Shown here: positions 36,766 through 44,787 of the stretch, piece after piece
Layout: each line of letters begins with the position of its first letter
Position numbering within the stretch: position 1 is the first letter of the stretch
From: Synechococcus sp. CBW1004
GTDB taxonomy: Bacteria; Cyanobacteriota; Cyanobacteriia; PCC-6307; Cyanobiaceae
Assembly (NCBI RefSeq): GCF_015840715.1
Contig: NZ_CP060397.1
Location: 558,001 to 622,000 of the forward strand
Direction of reading: 5' to 3'
DNA length: 64,000 bases
Translations under genes and position numbers: made by a program
The notes under the pieces: generated by a model
Told to the model about the DNA's origin: nothing
The model's input: only the letters and a program-made list of their open reading frames with translations
The model's database searches: none

Positions 36766-37290
36766 TCAGGGCAGAGGGTCCATCTGCCTGACGTCCACCT
36801 GCATCGGTTGGCCTGACGGTTCGACCTCCACCCGCAGCGGCTCCTCACTGGCTGCCACCTTCACCGGTGCATTCAGGTTCACCGCGGCCTTCACCGGCAG
36901 CTCCTTCTCTGAGCTGACAACCGCTTGGATGGGGGAGCGGACCTGCACCGGTGCCACCTGGAGACCCCCGGCAGGGCTGGTGAGCTGGACGTCCGCCTGA
37001 ATCGGGGAGCGGACCTGCACCGGTGCCACCTGCAGCCCTCCGACCGAGCTGGTGAGCTGGGTTTGCAGACCGCCCGATCGCTCGGCCTGGATCGACACCG
37101 GCAACCGCGAAGCCACCGCAATGGTGAGGGGGATGGCGCCGCTGATGGCGACTGGCACCGGCTTGGACAGCAGCTGCTTGCCTGCTTCTCCCAGCGCTAC
37201 GGCACTCAGCACGAGGGCCAGCGGCCAACGCCAGATCAGGCTGAGCTGAATCCAGATCGGTCGCTGCTGCTGAGGAGGGAGTGGAGCCAT
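36766..37290 (-). CDS. Single-pass membrane protein with 24-residue tandem repeats
   Basis: A 174-residue protein with one hydrophobic segment (about residues 18-36) and a beta-prone C-terminal region. That region contains two copies of a 24-residue unit GGLQVAPVQVRSPIQA(D/V)V. Short alternating V/P-rich strands follow to the end. It is likely anchored in a membrane with the repeat domain outside the cytoplasm. The family is not recognised. It overlaps the next upstream gene (37236-37613) by 55 bases in another frame. Confidence 0.55.
   Translation of the reverse strand: MAPLPPQQQRPIWIQLSLIWRWPLALVLSAVALGEAGKQLLSKPVPVAISGAIPLTIAVASRLPVSIQAERSGGLQTQLTSSVGGLQVAPVQVRSPIQADVQLTSPAGGLQVAPVQVRSPIQAVVSSEKELPVKAAVNLNAPVKVAASEEPLRVEVEPSGQPMQVDVRQMDPLP
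36932..37060. repeat. Two 57-bp near-identical repeats at 72-bp spacing within a gene
   Basis: Copy 1 begins at 36932 and copy 2 at 37004; both begin ggggagcggacctgcaccgg and end ggtgagctgg. A few mismatches lie in the middle. They encode the 24-residue protein repeat, so a recent internal duplication is likely. Confidence 0.85.
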
Positions 37291-37613
37291 GGCTTGAGGA
37301 TCGACCCGCGTGTTTCGACCATGAACCTCCATGCCGACACCACCGCAGGGCGGAGCGGCTCCTGTCGTGCCTTGGCCGACTGGAACAGATCGCAGGCGAT
37401 CGGGAAATCAAGCGGCGAGGCGTGCTGCGCCGCGTCGAGCAGTTCGGCCAGGGCCACCTCCAGCTCCTGCAGGCTGTCGCGATAGCGGCCGTCCGCCAGG
37501 CGGGAACGGGCGTCCTGGCGCAGGGCCTCGGCGTTGATCGTGCGCACATCCCGCAGGCCGCGGAAGATGGCATCGACCTCGCCGGCCACCAGGCGCAGAT
37601 CGGCGCGGATCAC
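37236..37613 (-). CDS. Hypothetical helical protein
   Basis: A 125-residue, mainly alpha-helical soluble protein (VAGEVDAIFRGLRDVRTINA, then SLQELEVALAELLDAAQHAS). No known motif. Its start overlaps the stop of the upstream gene by 4 bases (ATGA), and it overlaps the downstream gene, so three genes form one translationally coupled unit. Function unknown. Confidence 0.6.
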   Translation of the reverse strand: MIRADLRLVAGEVDAIFRGLRDVRTINAEALRQDARSRLADGRYRDSLQELEVALAELLDAAQHASPLDFPIACDLFQSAKARQEPLRPAVVSAWRFMVETRGSILKPWLHSLLSSSDRSGFSSA

Positions 37614-38671
37614 ACCCCATCGGGGATCAGGGCGGTGGTCTGCAGGTTGCCGCGCTGCAGGGGCGCCCTCCAGCTGTCGTGGCGCACTTGAGACAGAGCT
37701 GGGGCAGTGCCCCTCACCACCCGGCTGGGCGTGAGCTCCAGCCAGGCGTAGGAGGTCAGGGCCTGCACGGTGAACACCCCGTCGCGGGCCGGAGCCCCCT
37801 GGATCAACCAGCCCTGGGCGTTGAGAGGCGAAGCAGCCAGGCCCGCAGGGTCGAGCATCCGCCGCCCATAGCGATCGGGGGGCAGGGCGGGGATGCGGAT
37901 CGTCTCGCTCTCCCCGTCAAAGCCGCCACTGGCTGAGCTGAAATGCCGGACCCGCCAGAGGTCCTCACCAGCCGCCGGGCCGAGCACGGTGACCAGGCCC
38001 TGCCAGCGACCGGTGATCTGCACGGGCGGCCGGGCGATGCGCAGCGTTCCGCCTTCTGGGGTCAGCGCCTCGAGGCTCACACCCTCCAGCTCCACCGTCA
38101 GGTCGTCACTGCGGCGAGCTCCTGCCAGCGACTGCAGCGGCCCGACCCGTCGACCATCCAGTCGGATCGGCACTTCATTGCCTTGGGCCGCAGCTTGCCG
38201 GGCCTCTTTGCCCAGCTGGATGGTCGTGGTGACGGTCTCCACCAGGCGCTGCAGCTCCGCGCGATCCGCCCAACGCAGCCTCAGCCGCTGACCGATGAGC
38301 GCCTGATGGTCGAACGGGGCCTGCTCCAACGCGATCCACACCCAGTCCTCACGCGGGGCCTCAGGAGCGGCAATCTCCTGCGGCGTCGGCAGGATCAGGC
38401 GCCCGATCCACTCAGCGCTGGCGCGATACAGATCCGCTCTGGGCCTTTGATCCAGCGGGTAGCTCTCCGGCCGGCTCCAGATCGAGCGACTCGCGAGCAC
38501 CTCGCTGCTCTGCGGCAGTGGCTTTGTTGGGGTGCCACGCGCGGCCGGCGGCAGTGAGGCTGAGGTCTCAAGCCCAGAGAAGACGCCCTGCATGAGGCCC
38601 AGGGCGAGCACCGTGGCGAGCAGCCATCGGGACAATCCACCCAGGATCCGTCGACGTCGGCGAACTTCCAC
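37610..38671 (-). CDS. Hypothetical membrane-anchored envelope protein
   Basis: A 353-residue protein. A basic stretch (RRRRRILGG) and a hydrophobic segment (LLATVLALGLMQGVF) lie near the N-terminus, followed by a large beta-rich domain with no motif I know. The GTG at 38671 is my best start; there is no clear Shine-Dalgarno sequence, and the frame is open further upstream. It heads the coupled three-gene set 38671 to 36766. Similarity to known peptidases or carbohydrate enzymes was not seen. Confidence 0.6.
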   Translation of the reverse strand: MEVRRRRRILGGLSRWLLATVLALGLMQGVFSGLETSASLPPAARGTPTKPLPQSSEVLASRSIWSRPESYPLDQRPRADLYRASAEWIGRLILPTPQEIAAPEAPREDWVWIALEQAPFDHQALIGQRLRLRWADRAELQRLVETVTTTIQLGKEARQAAAQGNEVPIRLDGRRVGPLQSLAGARRSDDLTVELEGVSLEALTPEGGTLRIARPPVQITGRWQGLVTVLGPAAGEDLWRVRHFSSASGGFDGESETIRIPALPPDRYGRRMLDPAGLAASPLNAQGWLIQGAPARDGVFTVQALTSYAWLELTPSRVVRGTAPALSQVRHDSWRAPLQRGNLQTTALIPDGV

Positions 38672-38813
38672 GACGCGCCGTGAACTGCACTTTGGCGCGG
38701 AAGGTAGTGGCAAGTTCTGCAGATGGCCACAGGGCATTCGTCTCTGTGGGGATCCATGAAAAGTGGCGCCCTTTGCTGAGCGCCCTGTACTCAATCGTCC
38801 GAGGCGTTCACGC

Positions 38814-39431
38814 TCACCCAGCCAGCTCCAGCCACCAGCCGGTCCCAGGACCCTCGACCATCCAGCGCCGTCCCCAGTTCCGCTCCGAGTAGCGCTGAGC
38901 CTTGCCACTACCCAACGCAGTGCTCACATAGCCGCCGCCGACCAGATCGGCCTCGCCGTTGGGGTCATGCATCAGCAGCGTGCGGGTGGCCGGATCCCAG
39001 CCGATCACCAGGCTCCAGTGGCCGCCACCCGAGGGAGCCGACACCGGACCGTGATGCAGCCAGCCCACAGGAACAGGAATCCCCATCCTGAGCTGGGCGA
39101 TCAGCTGCTCGATGCGGCCATCGGTGCGGAACTCGGCCTGAATCCCCAGAGTTTGCAGCGTCCGGATCTGGGCAGCTGCAACGGTGGTATCCCCATGGCG
39201 CTGCAGCAAGGCCAGGTAGCGATCATCCAGCTGCCCGGCTCCGGCAAGGCACCCCGGCCTGAGGAAGGCGGCGGCCATCGCGCAGGTGGAGGAGAAGCAC
39301 ATCCGCAAGCCCTGGCTGGTGGCGCTGTCGCGCTGGCACAGGTACGGCACCGGAAGGGTGATCGGCTGGTTGAACGCCGCGCTGGCCTTGTTCGTCTTGA
39401 ATTTCTGGGTTGAGATCGTGGACGGGGACAT
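38814..39431 (-). CDS. C39-like papain-fold peptidase
   Basis: A 205-residue protein. QGLRMCFSSTCAMAAAFLRP holds a Cys in the position of the C39 nucleophile (Cys50). SGGGHWSLVIGWD supplies the His, and MHDPNGEAD the Asp. This is the peptidase_C39_2 pattern. Because no ABC transporter or signal peptide is fused, a cytosolic or surface processing role is possible. ATG 39431 precedes the conserved part; the frame stays open upstream to 39602. It is divergent from the small gene at 39498. Confidence 0.65.
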   Translation of the reverse strand: MSPSTISTQKFKTNKASAAFNQPITLPVPYLCQRDSATSQGLRMCFSSTCAMAAAFLRPGCLAGAGQLDDRYLALLQRHGDTTVAAAQIRTLQTLGIQAEFRTDGRIEQLIAQLRMGIPVPVGWLHHGPVSAPSGGGHWSLVIGWDPATRTLLMHDPNGEADLVGGGYVSTALGSGKAQRYSERNWGRRWMVEGPGTGWWLELAG

Positions 39432-39497
39432 GGAGCACACGGCAGGGCCCCAGAGGGTTCCGCCCGCCCACGAACCGGTGACGGCCAGAGGAGGGCC

Positions 39498-39725
39498 ATG
39501 ACCGAGAGTCAGCAGATGCCACCACACCTGAGCGAACTCAGCCCCGACGACTGGCGCCGCATCGTCGATGCCCTGCGCTACCTCGGCAGAGACCTCCACC
39601 ACCGCTCCTTTGCGGTGAGCGATGACCGTCGCCGCCTGCTGTGGGAGGAGATGGACCAGTGCCTGGCTCTGGCGGAGCGCCTGCAGGAACAGATCGGCGC
39701 CGACATCACGACCCCCGAGGGCTGA
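39498..39725 (+). CDS. Small hypothetical protein
   Basis: A 75-residue, highly charged, helical protein (LSPDDWRRIVDALRYLGRDL). No domain is recognised. It is divergent from the C39-like gene, 66 bases away, and precedes the membrane protein gene at 39796 by 70 bases on the same strand. Confidence 0.55.
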   Translation: MTESQQMPPHLSELSPDDWRRIVDALRYLGRDLHHRSFAVSDDRRRLLWEEMDQCLALAERLQEQIGADITTPEG

Positions 39726-39795
39726 TCACCTCCCGGCACCGGCCACCAGTCACCCACCAGCCCGGAACCCTCAGGAGTTCTCCGCACGCTCCGGG

Positions 39796-40203
39796 ATGGA
39801 ACCCCGCCGGCTGGTGGTCTGGATCGCGGCCGGCATCCTGGGTTTCCAGGGCGGCACACTCGCCCTCGACCTGCTCAACTGCACCGTCCTCTCCTGGCTC
39901 TACGTCCGCCGGTATGGGCTGGAGCGGTTGGAGCCATCCGTCACGATCGAGCAGAGGCCACCAGCGGGACTCGGAGGGCCTGAAGCCGGTGACAGGTCGC
40001 GTGATCAGCCCCAGCCCGCCAGTTCACCGCATCAGACGCCTCCGAAGCCGGGCCCTGGGACGGTGACCATCGATCCCACCGAGGTCTTCTGCAACCGGCC
40101 CCGCAGCCGCGTGGATGACGCGGTCGGCCAGGGGCTCAGCATCCTCGCCGGCCTCGCCCTGGGGGGATCGGTGGGGACTGGTGGCCCAGGGCAGAAGCCC
40201 TGA
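39796..40203 (+). CDS. Hypothetical membrane protein
   Basis: A 135-residue protein with one N-terminal hydrophobic segment (VVWIAAGILGFQGGTLALDL) and a second near the C-terminus (GLSILAGLALGGSVG), joined by a Pro-rich, polar linker. The family is not recognised. The ATG at 39796 follows a GGG. It lies upstream of the HTH gene in the putative island end. Confidence 0.5.
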   Translation: MEPRRLVVWIAAGILGFQGGTLALDLLNCTVLSWLYVRRYGLERLEPSVTIEQRPPAGLGGPEAGDRSRDQPQPASSPHQTPPKPGPGTVTIDPTEVFCNRPRSRVDDAVGQGLSILAGLALGGSVGTGGPGQKP

Positions 40204-40268
40204 GTTCAGCGACCAGACAGCCAGTGAACGGTGGGTAGCCTTCCGCGTTCGCTGGACAACCTGCTGAG

Positions 40269-40457
40269 ATGTGGTTGGAGACCGAGGAGATCAGCAAGCA
40301 GCTCCGGATCAGCCGTCAGACCCTCTGGCGCCTGCGCCGCCGTCGTCTGCTGAAGGAAGGGCAGCACTGGACCCGCAAGACCCCAGGCTGCCCCCGTTCC
40401 GACATCCTGTGGCACTCGTTCCGCTGTGAGCTCGCCCTGGGCCGGGTTCCCCACTAG
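40269..40457 (+). CDS. AlpA/excisionase-like HTH protein
   Basis: A 62-residue protein whose MWLETEEISKQLRISRQTLW followed by RLRRRRLLKEGQHW is the winged-HTH of AlpA/excisionase-type proteins (first helix, turn, recognition helix, short wing). It lies convergent to the integrase; the two TAG stops overlap on ctag (40454-40457). Such proteins direct excision or regulate the integrase of genomic islands. Confidence 0.7.
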   Translation: MWLETEEISKQLRISRQTLWRLRRRRLLKEGQHWTRKTPGCPRSDILWHSFRCELALGRVPH

Positions 40458-41941
40458 CCCAAGCCGGCAGCCTGGAGTTTCCTGGCCAGAGCGATGAGCT
40501 CTGGCGTCACACCCGCCGGCAACGCCGGAGTCACCCCTGCCGCAGCGGTCGCAGGGGCTCCGGCATCCCTTGCCTCAGGATTGCGCCCTTCATCAAGGTC
40601 CCGCTGACGCAGCAGGTGGGCCAACTTGTGCTCCGCACGCTCCTCGACCAGATAGCGGCTGGCGTGCACCGCTTCGCTGTGACCCATCGAGGCCGCCTTG
40701 ACGGCTGTGGACCAGGTGGTCGTCGCTTTGGCCCGCAGCGCCCAGGCATGGCGCAGGTCATAGAGCTTGCAGCGGTCGCGCTTGGCCTTGGGTTTCGGCT
40801 TGCCGGGCAGCTGCCGCGGTTGGTGATAGCCGTAGAGCTTCACCGGGATCTCCCGATCCTCACGGCCGCGGTTGCGCAGCCAATGGGCCAGGTGGATCGA
40901 CAGCTCGCCATTGTTGAAGAACTGCACGGTGCCGTCCGCCCGCATCGCGGTCTTGACCGGATGGCGGCGCCTCAGCTCCGCGAGCATCGCCTTCGAGAAG
41001 TCGCGATCGTCCAGGCGGTACCGCTCCACCCACTCCCTGGGCAGGGGCAATGCAAAGCGATGCCCCGTCTTGGTCTCGGCGCCATCGCCATGGCTGACGA
41101 AGCTCCCGACCTCGATCACGCCGGCGTCGGCCTCCACGTCTCCGGGCAGCCGGTCGATGTGCCACACCTCATGGCCGCGCAGGCCGTAGGTGGCGATGAC
41201 GGCCATCACCCAGCCCCTCAGTGGATCGCTCTGTTGGAGGTGGTCCAGCCAGGCCTGGATGTCCTCGGTCCTTGGAATGAAGCGGGGAGCGGGAGCGCGC
41301 AGCTTGCCGGCGCTTTTCTTGAGCTGGTCGAGCTTGGCGCGTAGGTCGGGGGTGGCAATCGGAATGCCTCGCTGGGCGAGCTAGTTCACCATCTGGATCA
41401 CGCCATAGAACCCCTTGCTGTTGTATGGCCGGCGGATCAGCTGATGGCTTGGATCTTCACGCCAGAGTTGCAGTGAGACAGGTGTGTACAGGCAGAACTC
41501 CTCCAGCTGGCCGGTGGTGGCGATCTGATCCGGATCGAAGGTCAGTCCGAAATAGCCCTTCGGCCGGAAGCAGACGAATGGATTGCGGTCCCGTGCCTTG
41601 GGCCCTCCCGGTGCGATCCAGGTCTGGACCAGTCCGCACAGCTCCCCCCAGCTGAGTTGCCGCTGCAACGGCTCGCCAGCCCTGGAGGCCTCCAGTTCGT
41701 CCCAGATCCGGACAGGCCAGCCCTGGGTGCCCCGCTCGTGGACCCTCAGCAGCAGGTCGGCCAGATCCCAGCAGGCCTGGTCGTCATCCACCCGGTATCC
41801 GCGCGCGGCCTGCTGGCGGCGGGGCGGAAGGGTGTCGTACACCTGGATGAAGGGGCTTCTGGGCGCCTGCTTGATCCGGTAGCGGCAGCCTGCGGCCTGG
41901 AGCCGCAGCTGTGCCTGAGTGAACGTGTCCTTGGCACGCAT
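40454..41941 (-). pseudogene. Tyrosine recombinase (integrase) with in-frame amber stop
   Basis: One continuous frame of 495 codons interrupted by a single TAG at 41381-41383 (after GFYGVIQMVN; downstream continues LAQRGIPIATPDLRAKLDQL). The catalytic half has TYGLRGHEVWHI (Arg), YDLRHAWALRA (His-x-x-Arg) and MGHSEAVHASRY (His, Tyr). The first half would be the core-binding region. It sits 180 bases from tRNA-Lys, the usual integration target. Either the gene is dead by point mutation or the TAG is read through; both the upstream (186 residues) and downstream parts are otherwise intact. Confidence 0.85.
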
Positions 41942-42084
41942 GACAGGGGGGTCTGTCTCAACCCCTCAGTCTCGCCAGGGCTTGAGGAACTCAGTTCCTC
42001 AAAACTGCTACGCAGGGGGTCACCTGGCTACGCACTGGTACAGCTGAACCCCTGTTTCCGGGAGGCTGAGAGCCCTTGCGATTA

Positions 42085-42100
42085 CTGGCTTTTGAGCCAG
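42085..42100 (-). terminator. Hairpin downstream of tRNA-Lys
   Basis: Perfect 6-bp inverted repeat ctggct/agccag with a 4-base loop (tttg), 21-36 bases beyond the 3' end of the minus-strand tRNA. No long T-run follows, so the call is tentative. A second palindrome gcaagcttgc lies at 42103-42112. Confidence 0.35.
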
Positions 42101-42120
42101 AAGCAAGCTTGCGTCTGATA

Positions 42121-42192
42121 TGGGTCGCCTGAGATTCGAACTCAGGACCAATCGGTTAAAAGCCGAGTGCTCTACCGCTGAGCTAGCGACCC
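42121..42192 (-). tRNA. trnK: tRNA-Lys (anticodon TTT)
   Basis: Cloverleaf on the minus strand: acceptor gggtcgc/gcgaccc, D arm gctcagcggtagagc, anticodon loop cttttaa (TTT), variable loop, and T arm with ttcgaat. No CCA is encoded. The tRNA 3' end faces the integrase, the normal orientation for a tRNA-embedded attachment site. A displaced second copy of the 3' end was not found in this window. Confidence 0.95.
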
Positions 42193-42355
42193 TGGTTGCA
42201 GTACGCCTTCCCTGCTGGGGACTGCGTTCTGGCCTGCCTCCGGACTGATGGCCCTGCAGACCCCAAGAACGTATCACCCGACCATCCCCCCTCTGCAAGC
42301 GCCCGACACCTGGTGTGCAGGTTGGCCGGGAGGGGCTCTGAGAGCACGGCGGACA

Positions 42356-42895
42356 ATGGCATCAGACCGTTCTGTCGTCATGCCCCGAGCCCCCTGGCCC
42401 GATCCGCAGATCCATCCCGAGGCCTGGGTGTCGGAGCAGGCCGTGCTGATCGGTGATGTGCGCATGGCGGCCGGAGCCAGCCTCTGGCCCACCGCCGTCG
42501 CCCGCGGTGATGTCTGCCCGATCACGATCGGTGGGGACAGCAATGTGCAGGACGGTGCCGTGCTGCATGGCGATCCCGGACAGCCGGTGACCATCGGCCG
42601 TGAGGTGACCATCGGCCATCGGGCCGTGATCCATGGAGCCACGCTCAACGACGGCTGTCTGATCGGCATCGGCGCGATCGTGCTCAATGGCGTCACGGTG
42701 GGCGAAGGGGCCCTGGTGGCCGCCGGTTCGGTGGTCACGAAGGACGTGCCTCCCGGCGCTCTGGTGATGGGTGCGCCGGCGCAGGTGAAACGCGAGCTCA
42801 GCGCCGAGGCGATCGCCGGCCAGCGTGAGCACGCCCGCCGCTATCGGCTGCTGGCGATGGTGCATGCCGGGCGGGGACACGATCCCGGTTTCTGA
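42356..42895 (+). CDS. Gamma-carbonic-anhydrase-like hexapeptide-repeat protein
   Basis: A 179-residue left-handed beta-helix protein. Hexapeptide repeats ([30 protein letters not shown]) and His residues at VLHGD, TIGHR and VIHGA resemble the zinc ligands of gamma-CA/CaiE/PaaY proteins. Several gamma-CA family members lack measurable activity, so the function is uncertain. Starts at 42356 or 42380 (ATG) are both possible. Confidence 0.85.
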   Translation: MASDRSVVMPRAPWPDPQIHPEAWVSEQAVLIGDVRMAAGASLWPTAVARGDVCPITIGGDSNVQDGAVLHGDPGQPVTIGREVTIGHRAVIHGATLNDGCLIGIGAIVLNGVTVGEGALVAAGSVVTKDVPPGALVMGAPAQVKRELSAEAIAGQREHARRYRLLAMVHAGRGHDPGF

Positions 42896-43097
42896 TCGAC
42901 CTGCGGACCTGAACGCCGCGCAGAGGCTGCCAGCAGCATCGGCCATGCACCCGCCGTGCCCCTGTCGCATGCGCTCAGCGGCTTACAGATGCTCCTGTCT
43001 GTCGCCATGGGGGGGGACTTGTCACTGGCGCCGCCCGTCGATTGCGTCGAAATCGCAAGCCTGGGCCGTGGGTGAGCGTTTCCCGCGGCTGGGTCCT

Positions 43098-43103
43098 TAA
43101 GAT
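43098..43103 (+). promoter_or_regulatory. Possible -10 element for psbY
   Basis: The hexamer taagat lies 28 bases before the psbY ATG and is one of few AT-rich hexamers in this region. No clear -35 element was seen. Confidence 0.25.
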
Positions 43104-43130
43104 CGGCCGAACCTTCTTCCGCCTGCCGCC

Positions 43131-43253
43131 ATGGATCTCCGGGTCGTGCTCGTCGCTGCTCCGATCGTGCTGGCGGCGTCCTGGGCCGTGTTCCATATCG
43201 GCCGCGCCGCTGTTGGCCAGCTTCAACTGATGCTCAAGCGCGCCCGCGCCTGA
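43131..43253 (+). CDS. psbY: Photosystem II protein Y
   Basis: A 40-residue single-pass thylakoid protein: MDLRVVLVAAPIVLAASWAV, then FHIGRAAVGQLQLMLKRARA. The sequence fits PsbY (N-terminal DxRV, a hydrophobic helix with APxxxA, and F.IGRAA..QL). PsbY sits at the edge of PSII near cytochrome b559. It lies 32 bases upstream of trmFO on the same strand. Confidence 0.88.
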   Translation: MDLRVVLVAAPIVLAASWAVFHIGRAAVGQLQLMLKRARA

Positions 43254-43285
43254 TCCCTGTTCCATTGTCCTGAGCTGGCCGCCCG

Positions 43286-44734
43286 GTGACCGCTGAACTC
43301 CTGGTCATCGGAGCCGGCCTGGCCGGCACGGAAGCCGCCTGGCAGATCGCTCGAGCTGGTCTGCGGGTGCGGCTTGTGGAGATGCGCCCGGTGGTTCGCT
43401 CTCCGGCGCACCACAGCGCTGAATTCGCCGAGTTGGTCTGCAGCAACAGCTTCGGTGCCCTGAGCAGTGATCGGGCTGCGGGCCTGCTGCAAGAAGAGCT
43501 GCGGCGCCTTGACTCGCTGGTGATCGGCACCGCTGACTCCCATGCCGTTCCCGCCGGCGGAGCCCTGGCCGTCGATCGCGGTCGCTACAGCGCTGCCCTC
43601 ACCGCCGCCCTCGAGCAGCATCCGCTGGTGACGGTGGAGCGTCGCGAGCAGACCGAACTGCCGCCGCAGGGCCAGATTGCCGTGCTGGCCACCGGTCCGC
43701 TCACCAGTGAGCCTCTGGCGGAGCACCTGCGCTCCTTCACCGGTCTGGACGATTGTCATTTCTTCGATGCCGCCAGCCCGATCGTCGAGGGCGAGAGCAT
43801 CGATCTGAATGTGGCCTTCCGCGCCTCCCGCTACGACAAGGGCGACGCCGACTACATCAACTGCCCCATGGATCAGGAGCAGTACCTCGCCTTCCGCGAG
43901 GCGCTGCTGGCCGCCGAGCAGGCCGAACTCAAGGACTTCGAGCAGGAGAGCGCCCATTTCTTCGAGGGCTGCCTGCCGATCGAGGAGCTCGCTCGCCGCG
44001 GTGAGGACACGATGCGCTACGGGCCGCTCAAGCCGATCGGCCTCTGGGATCCCCGATGGGGCGATGTCAACGACCGCGACGTGCGCCGTGCGAAGCGCGC
44101 CTATGCCGTGGTGCAGCTGCGTCAGGAGGATAAGGACGGCCGGCTGTGGAACCTGGTCGGCTTCCAGACCAACCTCAAGTGGGGGGAGCAGAAGCGGGTG
44201 CTGCGTTTGATTCCGGGCCTGGAGAACGCCGAGTTCGTGCGTTTCGGCGTGATGCACCGCAACACCTTTCTGGAGTCACCGCGGCTGCTCGATCCCACCC
44301 TGCAGTTCCGCACGCGCCCCACGCTGCTGGCGGCGGGCCAGATCACCGGCACCGAGGGTTACGCGGCGGCGGTGGCCGGTGGCTGGCTGGCGGGCACCAA
44401 CGCCGCCCGGCTGGCGCGGGGCCTGGAGCCGCTCGTGCTGCCGCGCACCTCGATGATTGGTGCGCTCACCCACTTCATCGCCGAAGCCCCCTGTGGCGGG
44501 GCGGGCAAACGGGGCGGCTTCCAGCCGATGCCCCCCAACTTCGGCCTGCTGCCGGAGCTGAGCGAGCGCATCCGCGACAAACGGCGTCGCTACGGCGCCT
44601 ACCGCGACCGGGCCCTGGCGGATCTGGCGGCTGTGATCCGGGCTCAGGATGTCCCGCCAGGAGTCGCCATCCACACGGGCGCAGCCTTGGGGCCGCTCGC
44701 TGAGCCGGCGCCCCTGCTGCACACCGTCCCCTGA
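43286..44734 (+). CDS. trmFO: FAD/folate-dependent tRNA (m5U54) methyltransferase
   Basis: A 482-residue enzyme that methylates U54 of tRNA using methylene-tetrahydrofolate. [14 protein letters not shown] is the FAD-binding motif, [20 protein letters not shown] and [16 protein letters not shown] are TrmFO signatures, and NCPMDQEQY and CEAGAG-type end segments follow. The start is GTG 43286. It is 53 bases upstream of crtH on the same strand. Confidence 0.95.
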   Translation: MTAELLVIGAGLAGTEAAWQIARAGLRVRLVEMRPVVRSPAHHSAEFAELVCSNSFGALSSDRAAGLLQEELRRLDSLVIGTADSHAVPAGGALAVDRGRYSAALTAALEQHPLVTVERREQTELPPQGQIAVLATGPLTSEPLAEHLRSFTGLDDCHFFDAASPIVEGESIDLNVAFRASRYDKGDADYINCPMDQEQYLAFREALLAAEQAELKDFEQESAHFFEGCLPIEELARRGEDTMRYGPLKPIGLWDPRWGDVNDRDVRRAKRAYAVVQLRQEDKDGRLWNLVGFQTNLKWGEQKRVLRLIPGLENAEFVRFGVMHRNTFLESPRLLDPTLQFRTRPTLLAAGQITGTEGYAAAVAGGWLAGTNAARLARGLEPLVLPRTSMIGALTHFIAEAPCGGAGKRGGFQPMPPNFGLLPELSERIRDKRRRYGAYRDRALADLAAVIRAQDVPPGVAIHTGAALGPLAEPAPLLHTVP

Positions 44735-44787
44735 CGTGGCGATCCCGCTCTGAGGTCTAGGGTCGCCCGAGCCCTCCGGAGCCCACG

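Noticed and set aside
40206-40454. Minus-strand small frame opposite the HTH gene
   Set aside because: The plus strand gives a recognisable winged-HTH; the antisense frame shows no motif.
40200-42192. Second copy of the tRNA-Lys 3' end as attR
   Set aside because: No repeat of ttcgaatctcaggcgaccc was found by eye in this window; it may lie outside or be lost.
42975-43265. Minus-strand frame covering psbY
   Set aside because: psbY on the plus strand matches a known short photosystem protein and is followed closely by trmFO.
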